NCBI GenBank assembly: GCA_025331125.1
Contig: JAOALB010000180.1
Span: forward strand, 32,445-96,444
Length of the DNA: 64,000 nt
Direction: 5' to 3'
DNA from: Mycogone perniciosa
Lineage: Eukaryota > Ascomycota > Sordariomycetes > Hypocreales > Hypocreaceae
The stretch's first letter is position 1; the number at the start of each line of letters is the position of its first letter. Of the stretch, positions 47,545-61,042 are shown piece by piece. The notes beneath the pieces are model-generated. The model was given only the letters and a program-made list of their open reading frames with translations, ran no database searches and had not been told where the DNA came from. The position numbers and the translations under genes were made by a program.

Positions 47545-49776
47545 TATAATATTTAAAAATATAATTATAAAATCTATAATAAAAAACTCTTAACTATTAT
47601 TAAAGTAATAAAAGAGTAGCGCCTAAAATTATAAGGCTTATAGGAATTTAATATTATTATAGACTATAAAAACTTTAAATACTTTACTTTAATTAAAGCT
47701 TAAAATTAATAATAAGTCTAATAGTTTAAATTCCTTTTTAGCTTTAACTTTTATATTATCTATTAACTTGGCTTTAAGGCTATAAAGTTTAATACTTTAA
47801 ATAGAAAAGTAAAAGATAAGCCTGTAAAATTAAATCCCTTTAATAACTAAATTAAAAACAGGTAATATACTATTTTCCTGTAAAGTTCTTTTAGCTTTAA
47901 AGTTTAAGTAATATTTTAAAAAGAAATTTTATTAAATATAAAAATATTTATAAAGGCTGCCTTTATAGCTATAATAATACCTGCAAAAAATAGACTAATT
48001 AATAACCTAATTGCAGTAGTATATAAATAAAATATTATAGTAAAAGAAATAATAACTGCATCTTAAAACTTTAATATCTGCTAATAGTTAAAGCAGCTTT
48101 ATAAGGAACTTTAAATTATAATAAATAACTGCTAAGTAATAAATAGCAGAATCTACTATTAAAAGCAGCTTTTTATTCCCTTTAATAATAAGCTTTATAT
48201 ATAAATCCTATTTAAAAACTACTTTAACAGTTTAATTAAATATTTAGGCAGGTTTAAAACTTTAAACTTTATTAGCTAAATATATTAATAGCTATAAATT
48301 TTAAAAGATATTAAAGTATTTATATAAGCCTATAAACTATATATTAAAATAAAGGCTTTATAATCTTTACTATAAAGTTTCCTTTAACTACTATTAGTTT
48401 TATTTTATATATAGTTAAATATCTTTATTAATTATATTATATTACTGTTTAAATTTTACTACTATAATATTACCTATAAGTATTTATTAATAGTAGTTTA
48501 CTGCTTTATTAAAATATATTACTTTATATTTACTATTTTACTATTAATAGAAAAGCTAATTAATATATTTCTTAATAGGATTTACTGCCTTTATAATATA
48601 CCTAATAATATTATATTAAACTGCAGTATATAATTTATATTAGAATTTTAAAAATAACTTTTAAAGTAATTAAAAGTTATATTAAAATAGTTATTAGCCT
48701 TTTAGTTTAAAATTAATAGTTAAATTAAAAGAATTAATATAAATATAAAATAATATTTATAAGCTTTTATTAATTTTTATTAAAATAATTAGGTTTATTA
48801 GCTTTTATTAATTGAATTTACTGTAAATAATATAATATTTAAAACTATTAATATATTACTATTTTTCGCTAACTATAATTTTAACCTTTATTTAAAGATA
48901 AAGCCTTTATAGCCTTGCCTGCTAAACCTTTTTATAGTAAAGAAAAAAGAGTTTTTTTACGCTAATACTATAACTAATTAATTTAAATATATTATTATAT
49001 AATTAAAGGCCTTTATTAAAGCTTTAAAAAAAATATAAAGAAAATGCAAATATATAAAAAGAGGTATTATTAATCTATACTATTAGGCAAGAAATCTTTA
49101 TTAATATATAAAATAAAAAGTTTAATTAATTAATAAAAAAGCTGGATAATAAATAGGTAAAACTTTATATAATAATAAAGGTATATTTATAAGCCTATAC
49201 TATTAGTTTATTAAAAAGTATAAAAGTTTTTTTAATTTTATATAACTCTCTTTTATAATTTAAAACAGCTACTTTACTGCATTTTAAATAAAAGATAATT
49301 AATAAAGTTAAGTTAAAGAATATTTAAAGTAAAATATTAAAAAAGAAAGATAATATAAATAAAGTATAAAAGAAGTAAAAGTTTAAAGTACTTTTAGATT
49401 ATTATAATAATAATAGTTTTTATTATTTTATTAAATAAAAATACTATACTGCTATATAGTAATTAATTAAAGACTTATAAAGCTAAAAGAGGGTAATATA
49501 AAACTTTTATATAAAAAACTTAAAAAAACTAAGCTTACTGTAATAAATATTAAAAGGAATTATAAAAAAAAAAGGAAATAACTAGAAAGAAACTAATATC
49601 TGCAAAGCGTTAATTAAAGACTATACTACGCTAAAGCCTATAACTAAACTATATATCACTAACACTAAAAACTATATAATTCGCCTTATTTACCTTTATA
49701 TTAAAAGTATTAAATAAATTACCTGGAATTTCGATTTATATAAGCAATATAGCTATTCGCGGCCAAATAGCGAGAT

Positions 49777-49790
49777 AGGAGGGGGGGTAC
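49777..49790 (+). other. Polypurine tract of element A
   Basis: AGGAGGGGGGG followed by TAC directly abuts the 3' LTR. It is the plus-strand primer site and one of very few G-rich stretches in the block. Confidence 0.85.
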
Positions 49791-49962
49791 TGTTACGGCA
49801 CTGACTGTAACGCGATGTTGATGCCCTGTTACGTGAGCTCCGGTCACGTGACCAGGCCCTAACGCGTTCCTAGCTATAGCTTTCTGTAGAGCCTCCGGGC
49901 TTCCTTGCTCTCTACAGCACAATAACAATATTTGCCCTGACCTGCCTTTCTGTGCCATAATA
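49791..49962 (+). repeat. 3' LTR of element A
   Basis: 172 bp from TGTTACGGCAC to GTGCCATAATA. It keeps near-normal base composition, in sharp contrast with the A/T-only interior of the same element. Confidence 0.93.
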
Positions 49963-49967
49963 TAAAT

Positions 49968-52900
49968 ACTTGTATAATATTATTATTTAATTATACTTTT
50001 ATTATTTATAGTTTATTAAATAAAGATAATTTATTTCTTTAATATAAAAGGCTTTTTTTAAATTATATTTTAATTTTATAGTTTTAAGTTTAATATAAAA
50101 AAGGTTTATTTATTATTTTAAATAAAAAAGTATTATATAAATTATATAATTAAAATAGCAGTTTCTTTTAAATATTTAGTTTATTAAATTTAAGTTTCTT
50201 TACTATAAATTTCTTTATATTAATAATTAGAATTTTTTTAATTATATTATAAAAGTAATATTTCTTAATAAAGTTATATATTTCTTTTAATAATATTATT
50301 TTTACTTTAATATTATCTTTTTATCTTATAAGTATTTATTATAAACATTTATTTAAAAGCTTTAATAAATTAATAAATATTAATTCTTTAATTTTAGTAA
50401 TTTAATTAATCTCTCTTTAAATTACTTTTATTATATAAATATATAACTTATAATAAAAGGTAATAAAGTTTATAGTTAGTATTATTTATATATTTACTAT
50501 ATTTAAATATACTTTTTAATTTTATACTTTAACTTAATTTTATAACACTAATATATTAAAGATTAATAGTAATAGCTTTAATAAAGGGTTCTTTTTATTA
50601 TTAATTATAAATTATAAAAGTAAATAGTAACTTTATATATATTTAATTTCATATTATTTCTGTTTATATTCCCTTATTTTAATTATATTATATTTATAAG
50701 TTATATAGTAATTTCAATTTAATATTAAGGTTTATAAAATATATAATTTATAAACCTTTTGTTTAATCAAATTATAATCCTTTTTTATAAATACTTTTAG
50801 TTAATAGTTATTAATATAATATAGTTTTTTATTTAATTAAATTAAACTTTACTTTATTAAAAATGCTTTTAATTATTAATTATTAATAATATATATTTTT
50901 TATATTAACTTTAATAAAAATATATTTTATTTTAACTGGTATTAAAATTTATAGAACGTTAATTATATTTTCAAAAAGTAATAATTATAATAGTAATAGG
51001 ATTTAAAAGTAATAGTTAATGTTTTTTAATTAATATTAAAATTATATTCTTTAAACTATAAAACGTTAAAGATAATGTATATATTATTAAAGACATTTAT
51101 AATAAAAAAAAGGTAACGTTATTTATAAAGGCTAATTAAAATTTATATAATAAAAAAGTTTTAAACTTTATTAACTATACTTTTATTAATAAAAAAAGAC
51201 TTTTAATAAATAATAGTTATTTAATAATAATATGAAATTATTTAATAAAAGGATAGTTAATAAAAGTTTAAAGTATATAATAATTATTTATTAAAGCTTT
51301 TATATTAATATAAATATTATATATAAAGAAGAGTAAAGGTTATATTAAAAGGGATCTATTATCTATTAATTTAACTTTACAAGGCTTTTAATTAAAAAGG
51401 CAGTAATAAATTTATTTTAAACTAATAATATTTTTTATAGCTAACTTTTATTTATACCTTTAAATAAAAGTTAATTTCTTTTAATATATAAATTAGAATT
51501 TAAATTTTTAATAAATATAGCTAGCTAAATATACATTGATTTAATATTATAGGTAATATTAATATATTATTAAGGTTTAATTATTATACTTTATTAAACA
51601 ATTTTATTATTAGCCTTAAAGTATTATTAATATAAAGTATAGTTAATATAGCTAAACTTAGCAATTTTAATTTTATATTAAACATAGATTTCTTAAATAT
51701 ATATTAATTTACTTTTTATTTTTATAGTTATTAAAGCTATAATTTAGTTTATTATAATAAAAGTAAGGCTTTTAAAACACTGCTTTTTAAGAAAGGTTAA
51801 AGGTAAAATAATATAATATATATAATATCTAACTATATTAAATCGCTAATTAATATTAAAGTAATAGTTTAATTATTTATTTAATTGTTTTATTAATATA
51901 AATAATAATGTTATTATTATTAAGAGCTTTATTAATATTAATATATTTAAATAAGATAGAGGGTATTATAATAAATACCTTTTTAAAGCCTATTCTATAT
52001 AGTTTAATAACATTAACATTATTTAATAAAGTTAAACTTCTTTAATTTAATTATTTAAATATTTATAATATTAACAAACTTTTAAAAGACTATTATCTTT
52101 AAAGCCTTTATTATTTATTTAATAGTTATATTATATTTAATACTTAATATAAAAAAGTTTACTATAAAGTTTTAAAAAGGCCTATTTTATATATATAAAT
52201 CATTTAAGATTATAATGCCTTTTGAAATAAATAAATAATTATTTATTATTTATTAAAATTAATAAAAAGATTATATTAATCTTTTAATATTATTAAAGAA
52301 AGTTATTAAAATTTTAAATAGTAGTATTAAACTATCTATATTATAATTAATCTATATCTCCTTTAAAGAGATTTAGAATATATAAAGTATTTTTAAATTG
52401 AATTAAAAAGATTAATTAATTACCTATAAAAATAATATTAATTTAAAAGTATTAATTAATATATTTTTATTAATATTTAATAATATTTATTTGTTTTCTA
52501 TTAAACTATTTAAGGTTTTTAATTTAATAGTAATTAAATAAATTATTACTTTTAAAGTTTAATAGTAAAGTAATATTTAAAGCTTTAATTTAAGCTTTAA
52601 TTTATACTTTAAAGTTTTAAATTTTAACTATATATTTTAAAATTCCCTATTTAAAGGTTTATTTTTATTTTCTTTATTAAGCTAGCCTTTTATTTACTAT
52701 TTAATTGAAATTATAAAAGTAATAATAACGTTTACTATTTTTAATAATAATATTTATTAAATATATAAAGTTACTATTAATATTAGATTTTTATAATGTT
52801 TTGAAAATAAAAGGGAAAAGTATTAGCTTTATACCTAAAAGTATAGTTAATTAAATTAAATTAAACTATAAAGTAAAGTTTAAAGCATTATATTTATATT

Positions 52901-53173
52901 ATGTATAATTGATTTCCGATAAATAGAAAGTTTTAAGGGTAAAGGCTAAGCTATAAAGTAATATATATAAAAGGTATATCCCTCCCTTTCCTTTCTATTC
53001 CTTCCCCTTTTATCCTTTATTTTATTTATATATACTTACTATATATTATAAAGGTATAATTATAGGTTTAGAAATAAAAGGAGAATTTAAAGACATTTAT
53101 AATCAGTTAAATATATACTTTATAATAATACAGTTAAGTTAAAGCATAATATAAACTATTATAGTATAAAAAG
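49968..53173 (-). mobile_element. A-prime: inverted, truncated copy of the element A family
   Basis: The reverse complement of this stretch aligns over its whole length with element A from its 5' LTR end to about 46640. For example, AAAGTATAAATTAAAGCTTA near 43896 recurs inverted near 52600, and AACTGCTATTTTA near 46443 recurs inverted near 50155. The 5' LTR of this copy continues at 60891-61042 beyond element B. Its 3' part is missing at the left, where element A is inserted. It is more mutated than A's LTRs and has no open frame. Confidence 0.8.
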
Positions 53174-53573
53174 TGTAACGATCCAGGTTGATTTTCAACA
53201 GTTAAACTAAGGTTCAAAGGGTTTATATTAATAGAGAGGTCAGGGATAAATACTAAGCAGGGTAATATAGTTACTATTTTATAAAACAGGTGGTTTAGGT
53301 AAATAATTATATTAACGACTGTTTAAATAACTATACTAAATAATTATAACTTATCTAATCTTATATATAAAGGAGATATATAGTAAATATACTTAGATTA
53401 TATATAGATTACGGTTATATTAGATTACTTTAGCTTATATTTTATAATTTAAGTGATTTATAGTTTATAGTAATCTAAGTAATCTTTCCTGATTATATAG
53501 TTGTTCTGTTATTTTCCGGGGTATATACTGCTTTAAACCCTTTATACAGCTATAAAAGGGTTAGGTTATAATA
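53174..53573 (-). repeat. Left LTR of element B
   Basis: Begins TGTAACGATCC on the plus strand; about 400 bp, heavily converted to A/T. It aligns over its full length with 60490-60890. Confidence 0.88.
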
Positions 53574-56563
53574 TAATATCCCCCTTTTAATAGTCTTATC
53601 CCTAAAACTTTGCCTGTCCTATATAAGTACTATACCTCCCTTTATAAATATAATATTCTTTTTCTTTTTTTATATATATAATATTAATAATATAAGTTAT
53701 ATTAAAAAGACTTATTCTTTAAAGACCTTTTAGCGTTTAGCCTTTATATCTTTTATTAAAGAATTAAGTTTTAAAACTATATTTTATTTATATTGTTATT
53801 CCTATAGTTATACTTATACAATAATAGATAGGGTATTTTGATATTAAAAATGTATTTAATAGGGGCGCTTTTATAATAGTTTTAAGGTATTAGTAAGTAT
53901 TTATAAATATTTTTTATCTTTTTATTATTTTTCTTTTTTTTGATTTTTTTTAAGGTTTTAGATTAAAGTATAAGCGATTAAAGGCGCAAGAATAAAAGGC
54001 GGAGTTGAAGTTAGCAGAATTGCATTGCAAATCTTTTAAGGCTTTAGCGCAATTAATTTGCCTTTATACCTAGCGTAAAGTATTAATAATCAAAGGGGCG
54101 AAGATAGTAAATCTTAGGTTAAAAAGTATAAATAAACTGGATAAGGCTAAATATTGTAAATTAGAGGCTGCTATTAATATATATTCTTTTAAGGCTGCTG
54201 ATATAACTAATTAAACTGCTTTTAGGCCGCTTAATCTATTATCAGTAAGCTAAAATTTCGGTAGAATTATTGTAGAGTTGTTTAAAAGTGCTTTAAGTAT
54301 TCTTTAAGTTTTTAAAAGTTATATTTTTCTCTATAATTCTTTTATTTTATTAAGTATTAGCGTTTATTATTTTTTATTTTTATAGCTTTAATCTCTTTAA
54401 TTTTATATTTTTCTTTAATTAATAAAACCTTAATTAAATCGATAGTTAGTTTTTCTTTTAATTTATTTTATAAAGCTTTTTTAAGTAATAAAATATAAAA
54501 TATTAGGTAAATCTAGATATTATCTAATAATATAAGTTTATAAGTAACTTTTAAAATAACCTTTTTAATTAAGTAAGGTTTAAATTTCTTAAAATTTAAT
54601 TTATTACTTAATTGCATTATTTTAATATTTACAGTCTTTTTCTTTAGCAAATAACAATATAGGTAAACTATATCTCCCTTTTTAATAATTAATCCCTTTA
54701 ATTTATATTTATTAGTATACTTTTTTATTTTTTTTTATATAAAGTAAAAATATATTTATATTTTTTTATAGAACTGCTTTTATCTTTAGCTTTAATTTAT
54801 ACTTTATTAATATATAAGCCTTTCTTGAGCGCTCTATATATATTTAATATAAAGCTGTCGTTAATGTATATAAAGCTAAGTCTAGTTAACTTTAAAATAT
54901 TGCTGTTATAGGATATTTATGCAATTAATAACTTCTTTACTTAATTGTTTTAGTTAAAGTTAATATAACTTTTTAGATAAACTTTAATAATCTAGTTAAT
55001 GCATTTTATTTATTTATTTATCTATAGGTGGTATATAGTATTTAACTTATAATTTATATTTAATTGATTTATAAATATTTACTAGAATCTAGATATAATA
55101 GTTAATCTTTAATTAAAAATAATTTTAGCTAAAATTATATAGTTAACTGCAATAAATTATAAAAATATATAAGCTAGTATTTCTGTATTTATTGCTTTTT
55201 TATATAAAAGGAAGTAAAAGTATTTATTATATTAGTTTATAATTACTAAAATACTATTATACTTAATCTTTAATCTTAGTTTAATAAATAATAGTAGTTT
55301 AATAATAAAATTTAATAAAATTAATTCCTATAATTGTTCTAGTATTAATAAAGGTTAAAGTTTACTATATAGTTTATATTTTAAGGTTTTAACTATTCTA
55401 TAAATTATATAGTTAAAAATAATATTTTATATAACTTTTTTAAGCCTTTAAAACTTAAAATACCTTTATACTTATTTATATATCTTGCAAATACCTTTAT
55501 ATTTATATATTAGATATTAATAGACTTCTATAACTATATTTCTTTAAAGTTTATCTAAGATCTAGATCTTTCTATTTCATTATTAAATTCCTTTATTATT
55601 AAACTTTATATCTTTTAAAAATCTATTATTATCTTAAATAGCGCAATACTCTTTAATATATTAAAGTATAGTATTATTACTAAATACCTTATATATAACT
55701 TAAAGTATTATTTATTAATAGTATCTTTTAAGGGTTTATTTTAAAATCTGCCTAGTATACTTAATCTTCCCTTAATTATAGTCAGCTTATTTATTAAATG
55801 CATCTACTTATTTATTTTTAAATCCTTTTTAATAGATTAAAATATAGTTAAATTCTAAAAGGTATTTTATATAGCGGATCTGCCTTTTAAAGAGTTATTA
55901 AACTATTATAAAATATATAATATTCTTATAATTAATATATACTTTAACTTTATATATTCCTCCTAGTAAATAATATCGCTATTCTTTAAATATAAAAATA
56001 ATAGTAAAGAATCCTTTATTATATATTAAGTAATTCAATTTTGCCCTATATAGTGCTTTAAAGTAAAAGGCAATAAGGTATAGTTTACTATTTTTATCTT
56101 TTTAACTAAATTAAGCTTTTATAGTAAAGTTAAAAGCATTTATTTTAACTGTTATTTCTTTAAATAGGTTAAATATAATAAATATAGGTTCTTTTAAAAT
56201 AAGCTGTTTAAGTTTATTAAATATATCCTATATATTTAATGCCTATAGGAATTTTTAATCCTTTTTAGTAAATTGATAAAAAGTTTATATAATACTTTTA
56301 TAGCCTTTAATAAATTATTAATAATAATTAATAAATTTTAAAAAGCTTTAAACTTCTTTAACTATTATAAATATAGGCTAGTCTTTTACTACTTATACTT
56401 TTAATAAATTTATATAAATTTCTTTAAAAGTAATAATATACTTTAAAAAAAGAACTTTTTATATATAGAATTTGCATTTTTCTGGTTTTATAAGTAGTTT
56501 AGTATTTTATAGTGTTTATAATACTTTATAGATATATACTTTATATTCTTTAAAGGTATTTTA

Positions 56564-56602
56564 AAAGATTAAGATATTATTTAAGTAAATAACTATAAAG
56601 AT
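56564..56602 (-). pseudogene. Reverse transcriptase active-site relic, element B
   Basis: The minus-strand frame reads IFIVIYLNNILIF, the Ty3/gypsy RT core strand in which both catalytic Asp residues are now Asn through G-to-A changes. A stop follows directly. Confidence 0.75.
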
Positions 56603-59340
56603 ATTAAAGTATTTTTTTAATATATTATTAATTACTTTTTAAAATATTACTAGGGCGTTAATAAGGCTGAAAGGTATAACTAGGTATTTAAAATAAGCTA
56701 TATTTAATTAAAAGGCGGTTATTTATTTATATTTTTCTTTAATTTAAATAAAGTTATAAATACTTTTAAGATTTAGTACTGTAAACTACTTTTTTTTATA
56801 TAGTCTATCCTATAGTTCTATAATTAATAATAATAGAGTTTAGTCTTTAATAGTAGCTTTATTAAGTTATTAGTAGTTTATAAGTAACTATAGTTTACCT
56901 CTTTGCTTTAATATAAATATAATAGGATAGCCTACTTTTAATAAAAAAGGTTAAATATACCTTTTAGCTAATATACTATTTAAATAGTTATATAGGCTTT
57001 TAAGCTTTTTTTTATTCAGATTATAAATTTTATAAAAGGTAATGCTGGTATTATCTTTAAGTTTAATTATATAGTCCTATTAACTGTATTTTAGTAATTT
57101 TGTATTAAGTATTTCTTTAAATAATTTATTATATTTCTAGTATTCTTTAAAGATATTCTGCAGCTATTTTAATAATACTACTGTTTTAAGGCTTTTTATT
57201 TTAACTATTTCGTTAATATTATTAAATGCCTTTTATAAAAAGGCAATTATTCTTTAAATTTATTTATCTTTTCCTTTACTTTACTTAAGTCTTACTTTTA
57301 AGTAGATTATTTCTATAATTAAATTAAAGGTAACTTTTTTAGTTCCTTTTTTCAGTATACTTAAAGGTTTTATATAGGATTTCTGCCCTGCAGCTAAAGC
57401 CTTTCTAATAGTTTTAATTACTAAAGAAGCTTCGCTATTGCGCTAATAAAGCTAGCCTTTCTCTTAGTTAATATTAAGGTTATTGCATTTTAATTAAAGA
57501 TAACCGAGAATAATATTATACTTATTAATATTTACTATATTATAAAGAACTACTCCTTTCTATTTAGCGATTTTAAGTTTAAAATAATTAGTCTTTCGCT
57601 TAACCTATCTATTATTATATATAAAGGCTCCTCCTTCTATTTAATAAAGTTAATATAGTCTGGTTTTCTCCTTTTAAAGTAACTATAGGCAATTTATAGT
57701 TATAGGTATAATAAAATTGCCTATTACTCCGCTATCTACTAATATATATAGCTAATATCCCTTAACTATTATCTTTGATTTAAAATATAGTAAATCTTTA
57801 TTATTACTTTTATTATTTAATATTTTAAAAGATATAATTTATTAATTATTACTTTATAGCCTTTTTATAGGTAATATTAATTATTTCTTAATTTTTCTTT
57901 TTTTATATAGATTTCGCAATTAATTAAAGTTCTTTAAAGTAAATGCTACTTTTTTTTATTATAGGCAGTTCCTTTATAGGTAATAAAATTAAACTGGTTT
58001 TAGTGCAGTTCTCTTATAATTTAATAAATCTCTTTATCTTTTAAAATAGGTTTATTCTTTATATATTTCTATATTCGCTACTTTTAAAGTTTTTCTTATA
58101 AGTAAATAGCGCATTTATCTTTCTAGCAGTATATATAGTCTAGTAATAAATATAAAGTATTATTAGCTTATGATATATACTAATCTTTTAATTTATTTTA
58201 TTTAAATATAAAATACTTTAAGCTATTGCACTTTAAGTAATGTTATTAATTGCATTTAAACCTTTTATTATAGCGGAAGTGCTATTCTATTAATTTCTCT
58301 TAGCAGTAAATATAATATCCTTTAAACTTATATTCATTAAGTCTTTATAGCTAATAATATTCCTTTAAGGTTTTAGTATTTAATTTAATAATAATAATCT
58401 TAAAGTCTTAATACTATATAGTTATAATTTATTTTTTAAAAGTATTATAATCCTATACCTATTCTATAAAGTAGAATAGGATTTTAATTAAAAATATATT
58501 ATATTTTACTTTCTTTTAAAAATATACTATATACCTATATATAATATAAATAACCTAGGATATAGTATAATACTTTTTATAAATAAGGTTATTTGCAGTA
58601 TAGTCTCTTTATCTATAAGTATATATAGGTTCCGCTTATATAGCTAAAGCAGTTAAAATCGCTTTAATAGCTGTTTTATTACTAGTTCTATTTTATATAT
58701 AAAGCTATTTATATAAATATAAATATATCCTATTTAGTTATATACTTATATTAATTCTTTTAACTATATAAAGGTAATATTTATTTAAGTTATTTTTAAG
58801 GTTATTATATATTAATAGTATATTTTCTAGTTTTAAAAGTATAGTACTATATAGTAATAGTCTATATTATAAAAAGCTATTTTTATTTTTATTATTAAAG
58901 TTACTACTATTAACCTATCTTTTATAGCCTACAGTAATTTAATTAAAATATTAATAATTAATTATTATAATTATTTATTTATTTAAAATACTATTATCCC
59001 TATTTAACTTTATATAGCTAAAGTCTAGGTTTTATTCTATTAAATTGTCTAGGTATAGTAAATATTTATTTGCTTTATTTTCTTTAAGTATATCTTTAAG
59101 AATTAAAGATTTAAATTTTAATCAATATCCCCTTTAATTTATTATAAATATCTTTTTAAATCATTTTAAGTATTATCTACTTTTATTTTTACTGGATTTA
59201 TAAATAAAGCAGCTATTATTATAGTATATAGTCTAGTTAAATAATATATAATCGGTAGCTTTTAAAATTATATTAACCTTTTATTTAGGTTTTAGTATAG
59301 GCTTTTAAGGTTTATTAATTTTTTGCTTTTATAAAGTTTT

Positions 59341-59382
59341 ATAGTCCTTTAAAATATATCTTAGTTTATTACAGTTATAACA
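59341..59382 (-). pseudogene. Gag zinc-knuckle relic, element B
   Basis: The minus-strand frame reads CYNCNKLRYILKDY. The spacing fits a CX2CX4HX4C nucleocapsid knuckle, with the His and the last Cys both changed to Tyr by single C-to-T or G-to-A steps. Confidence 0.7.
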
Positions 59383-60489
59383 GATAACTTTCGCCTTTCC
59401 TTTCTAAATAATATTTAAATCTATTTAATTAAATCTTTTATTATTAAAGCTGGCAATATATTTATATTGCTTTTTGCTTTAATTTATATATTATTAATAC
59501 TTATAAATTTATTTAAATTACTATTATCTTTTCTTTATATTTTAATAGAGTTTATAAAGTAAATTATCTGCATTTATATATTTTTTAATAAACTTAATAA
59601 TACTTTTATTTTAAAAAAGTTTATAAGCCTCCCTTTTAACTTTTAGTTTAAATTTATTATAAAAGCGTTTAATAAAAGCAGAGTTTTTTTATTTAACTTT
59701 AAAAATATAGTTTTTAAAGTATATAGTATAGTTAAAGTATTTTCCTTTTTAAATTAAGTTTATAAATTTATTTTCTATAATATATTTTTTATTAATATTA
59801 TTAAAGATATTTTTTAGCCTTTCTTTAAATTAATTATAGCTAGCGAATATAAACTATATTTATTTATTAGCTTTACTTTTATTATTAAAGAAATCCTTTT
59901 AAATAGGTTTACACTACTTTAAGGCATTTCCTTTAAATTATCTAACAGCTAAAAGGACTTTATTAATCTCTATATTAAAGCTAGTTGAAAAGTAAGTAAA
60001 ATAATTATATAGTTAAATAAAAAATAGTTAAAGTATTATAATACTTTTATTAAAGGGTTTAAAAGGCTATATCTCAAGCGACTCTTTTAAATCCCTTAAA
60101 GGTTAATTCCCTTTATAGTTTAGTATAAAGTTTAAAGCAGGTAGGGCCTAATTCTATAAGTTTATAATAGTTATTTATTATTAGTAAATTATTTAGTTAA
60201 GCCTAGTATTCTTAGCAATTAAATACTAATAGCATTGCTTTTATTCTATATAGTTAACTTTTATATATTAAAAGGCTTCCTTTATATAAATATATAATTA
60301 TTCTATTTTATTAAGTTTATCTTTATTTTTACTTCCATTTATATTATTATCTTTATTATTATCCTGCATTTAGCGGGGAGGTGGAATAGAGGGTAAAGTA
60401 TTAAGATTATTAAAAGAGGGTACTACAGTAAATATACTTGCAATATTACTTAAGATTTTTAAGAGCCTTTTAAATAAAAGTCATTAATA

Positions 60490-60890
60490 TATAATAATCC
60501 AGGTTAATTTTTAATAGTTAAATTAAGGTTTAAAAAGTCTATATTAATAGAGAGGTTAAAGCTAAATATTAAGCAGGGTAATATAATCACTATTTTATAA
60601 AATAGGTAGTTTAAGTGAATAATTATATTAACGACTGTTTAAGTAATTATACTAAATAATTATAATTTATCTAGTTTCATATATAAAGGAGATATATAGT
60701 AAATATATGTGGATTATGTATAGATTACAGTTATATTAAATTACCTTAGTTTACGTTCCGTAATTTAAGTAATCTGTAGTTTATAGTGATCCGAGTGATC
60801 CTTCCTGATTGGATGGTCGTTCCGTCGTTCTTCCGGGGTACGTACCGCCTTAGACCCTTTATACGGCTATAAAAGGGTCGGGTCATAATA
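60490..60890 (-). repeat. Right LTR of element B
   Basis: About 400 bp. Its left half is strongly A/T-converted, while its right half (from about 60.73 kb) keeps many CpG and CpA sites. A near-palindrome with TATAAA on both strands sits at 60855-60879. Confidence 0.88.
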
Positions 60891-61042
60891 AAAAGGCAGG
60901 TTAAGGTAAATATTATTATTATATTATAGAAAGTAAAAAAGCCTTAAAGCTTTATAGAAAGTGATAGCTAGGAATATATTAAAGCTTAGTTATATAACTA
61001 AAGTTTATATAATAAGGTATTAATATTATATTATAGTTAACA
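60891..61042 (-). repeat. Remainder of the A-prime 5' LTR
   Basis: The reverse complement aligns with the 172-bp LTR of element A (for instance TAGCTATAGCTTTC-type core, here AAAGTGATAGCTAGGAA on the plus strand). The missing end of this LTR lies on the other side of element B, just left of 53174. Confidence 0.75.

Larger units (their letters stand above)
43266..49962 (+). mobile_element. Element A: RIP-degraded Ty3/gypsy LTR retrotransposon
   Basis: Two 172-bp LTRs (43266-43437 and 49791-49962) enclose 6.35 kb of highly AT-rich sequence. A five-base target duplication TAAAT flanks the element exactly (43261-43265 and 49963-49967). A polypurine tract stands just before the 3' LTR, which sets plus orientation. 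Relics of reverse transcriptase (about 47008-47060) and RNase H (47452-47544) are readable on the plus strand in Ty3/gypsy order. Stop codons occur in every frame, so it cannot move by itself. Remaining C is mostly in CpT; CpA and CpG are rare, as expected after RIP. Confidence 0.9.
53174..60890 (-). mobile_element. Element B: RIP-degraded Ty3/gypsy LTR retrotransposon (minus strand)
   Basis: Directly repeated ~400-bp LTRs (53174-53573 and 60490-60890) bound 6.9 kb of AT-rich interior. The target duplication AAAAG is exact (53169-53173 and 60891-60895). A polypyrimidine run at 53579-53589, a polypurine tract on the minus strand, lies beside the left LTR and sets minus orientation. Consistent with this, a gag-like start (60369), a CCHC zinc-knuckle relic (59382-59341) and an RT active-site relic (56602-56564) follow in order on the minus strand. 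The element interrupts the 5' LTR of A-prime. It carries stops in all frames. Confidence 0.88.

Noticed and set aside
49719..49958. 79-codon minus-strand frame over the 3' LTR of element A
   Set aside because: Lies antisense across an LTR and polypurine tract; open only because the LTR escaped A/T conversion.
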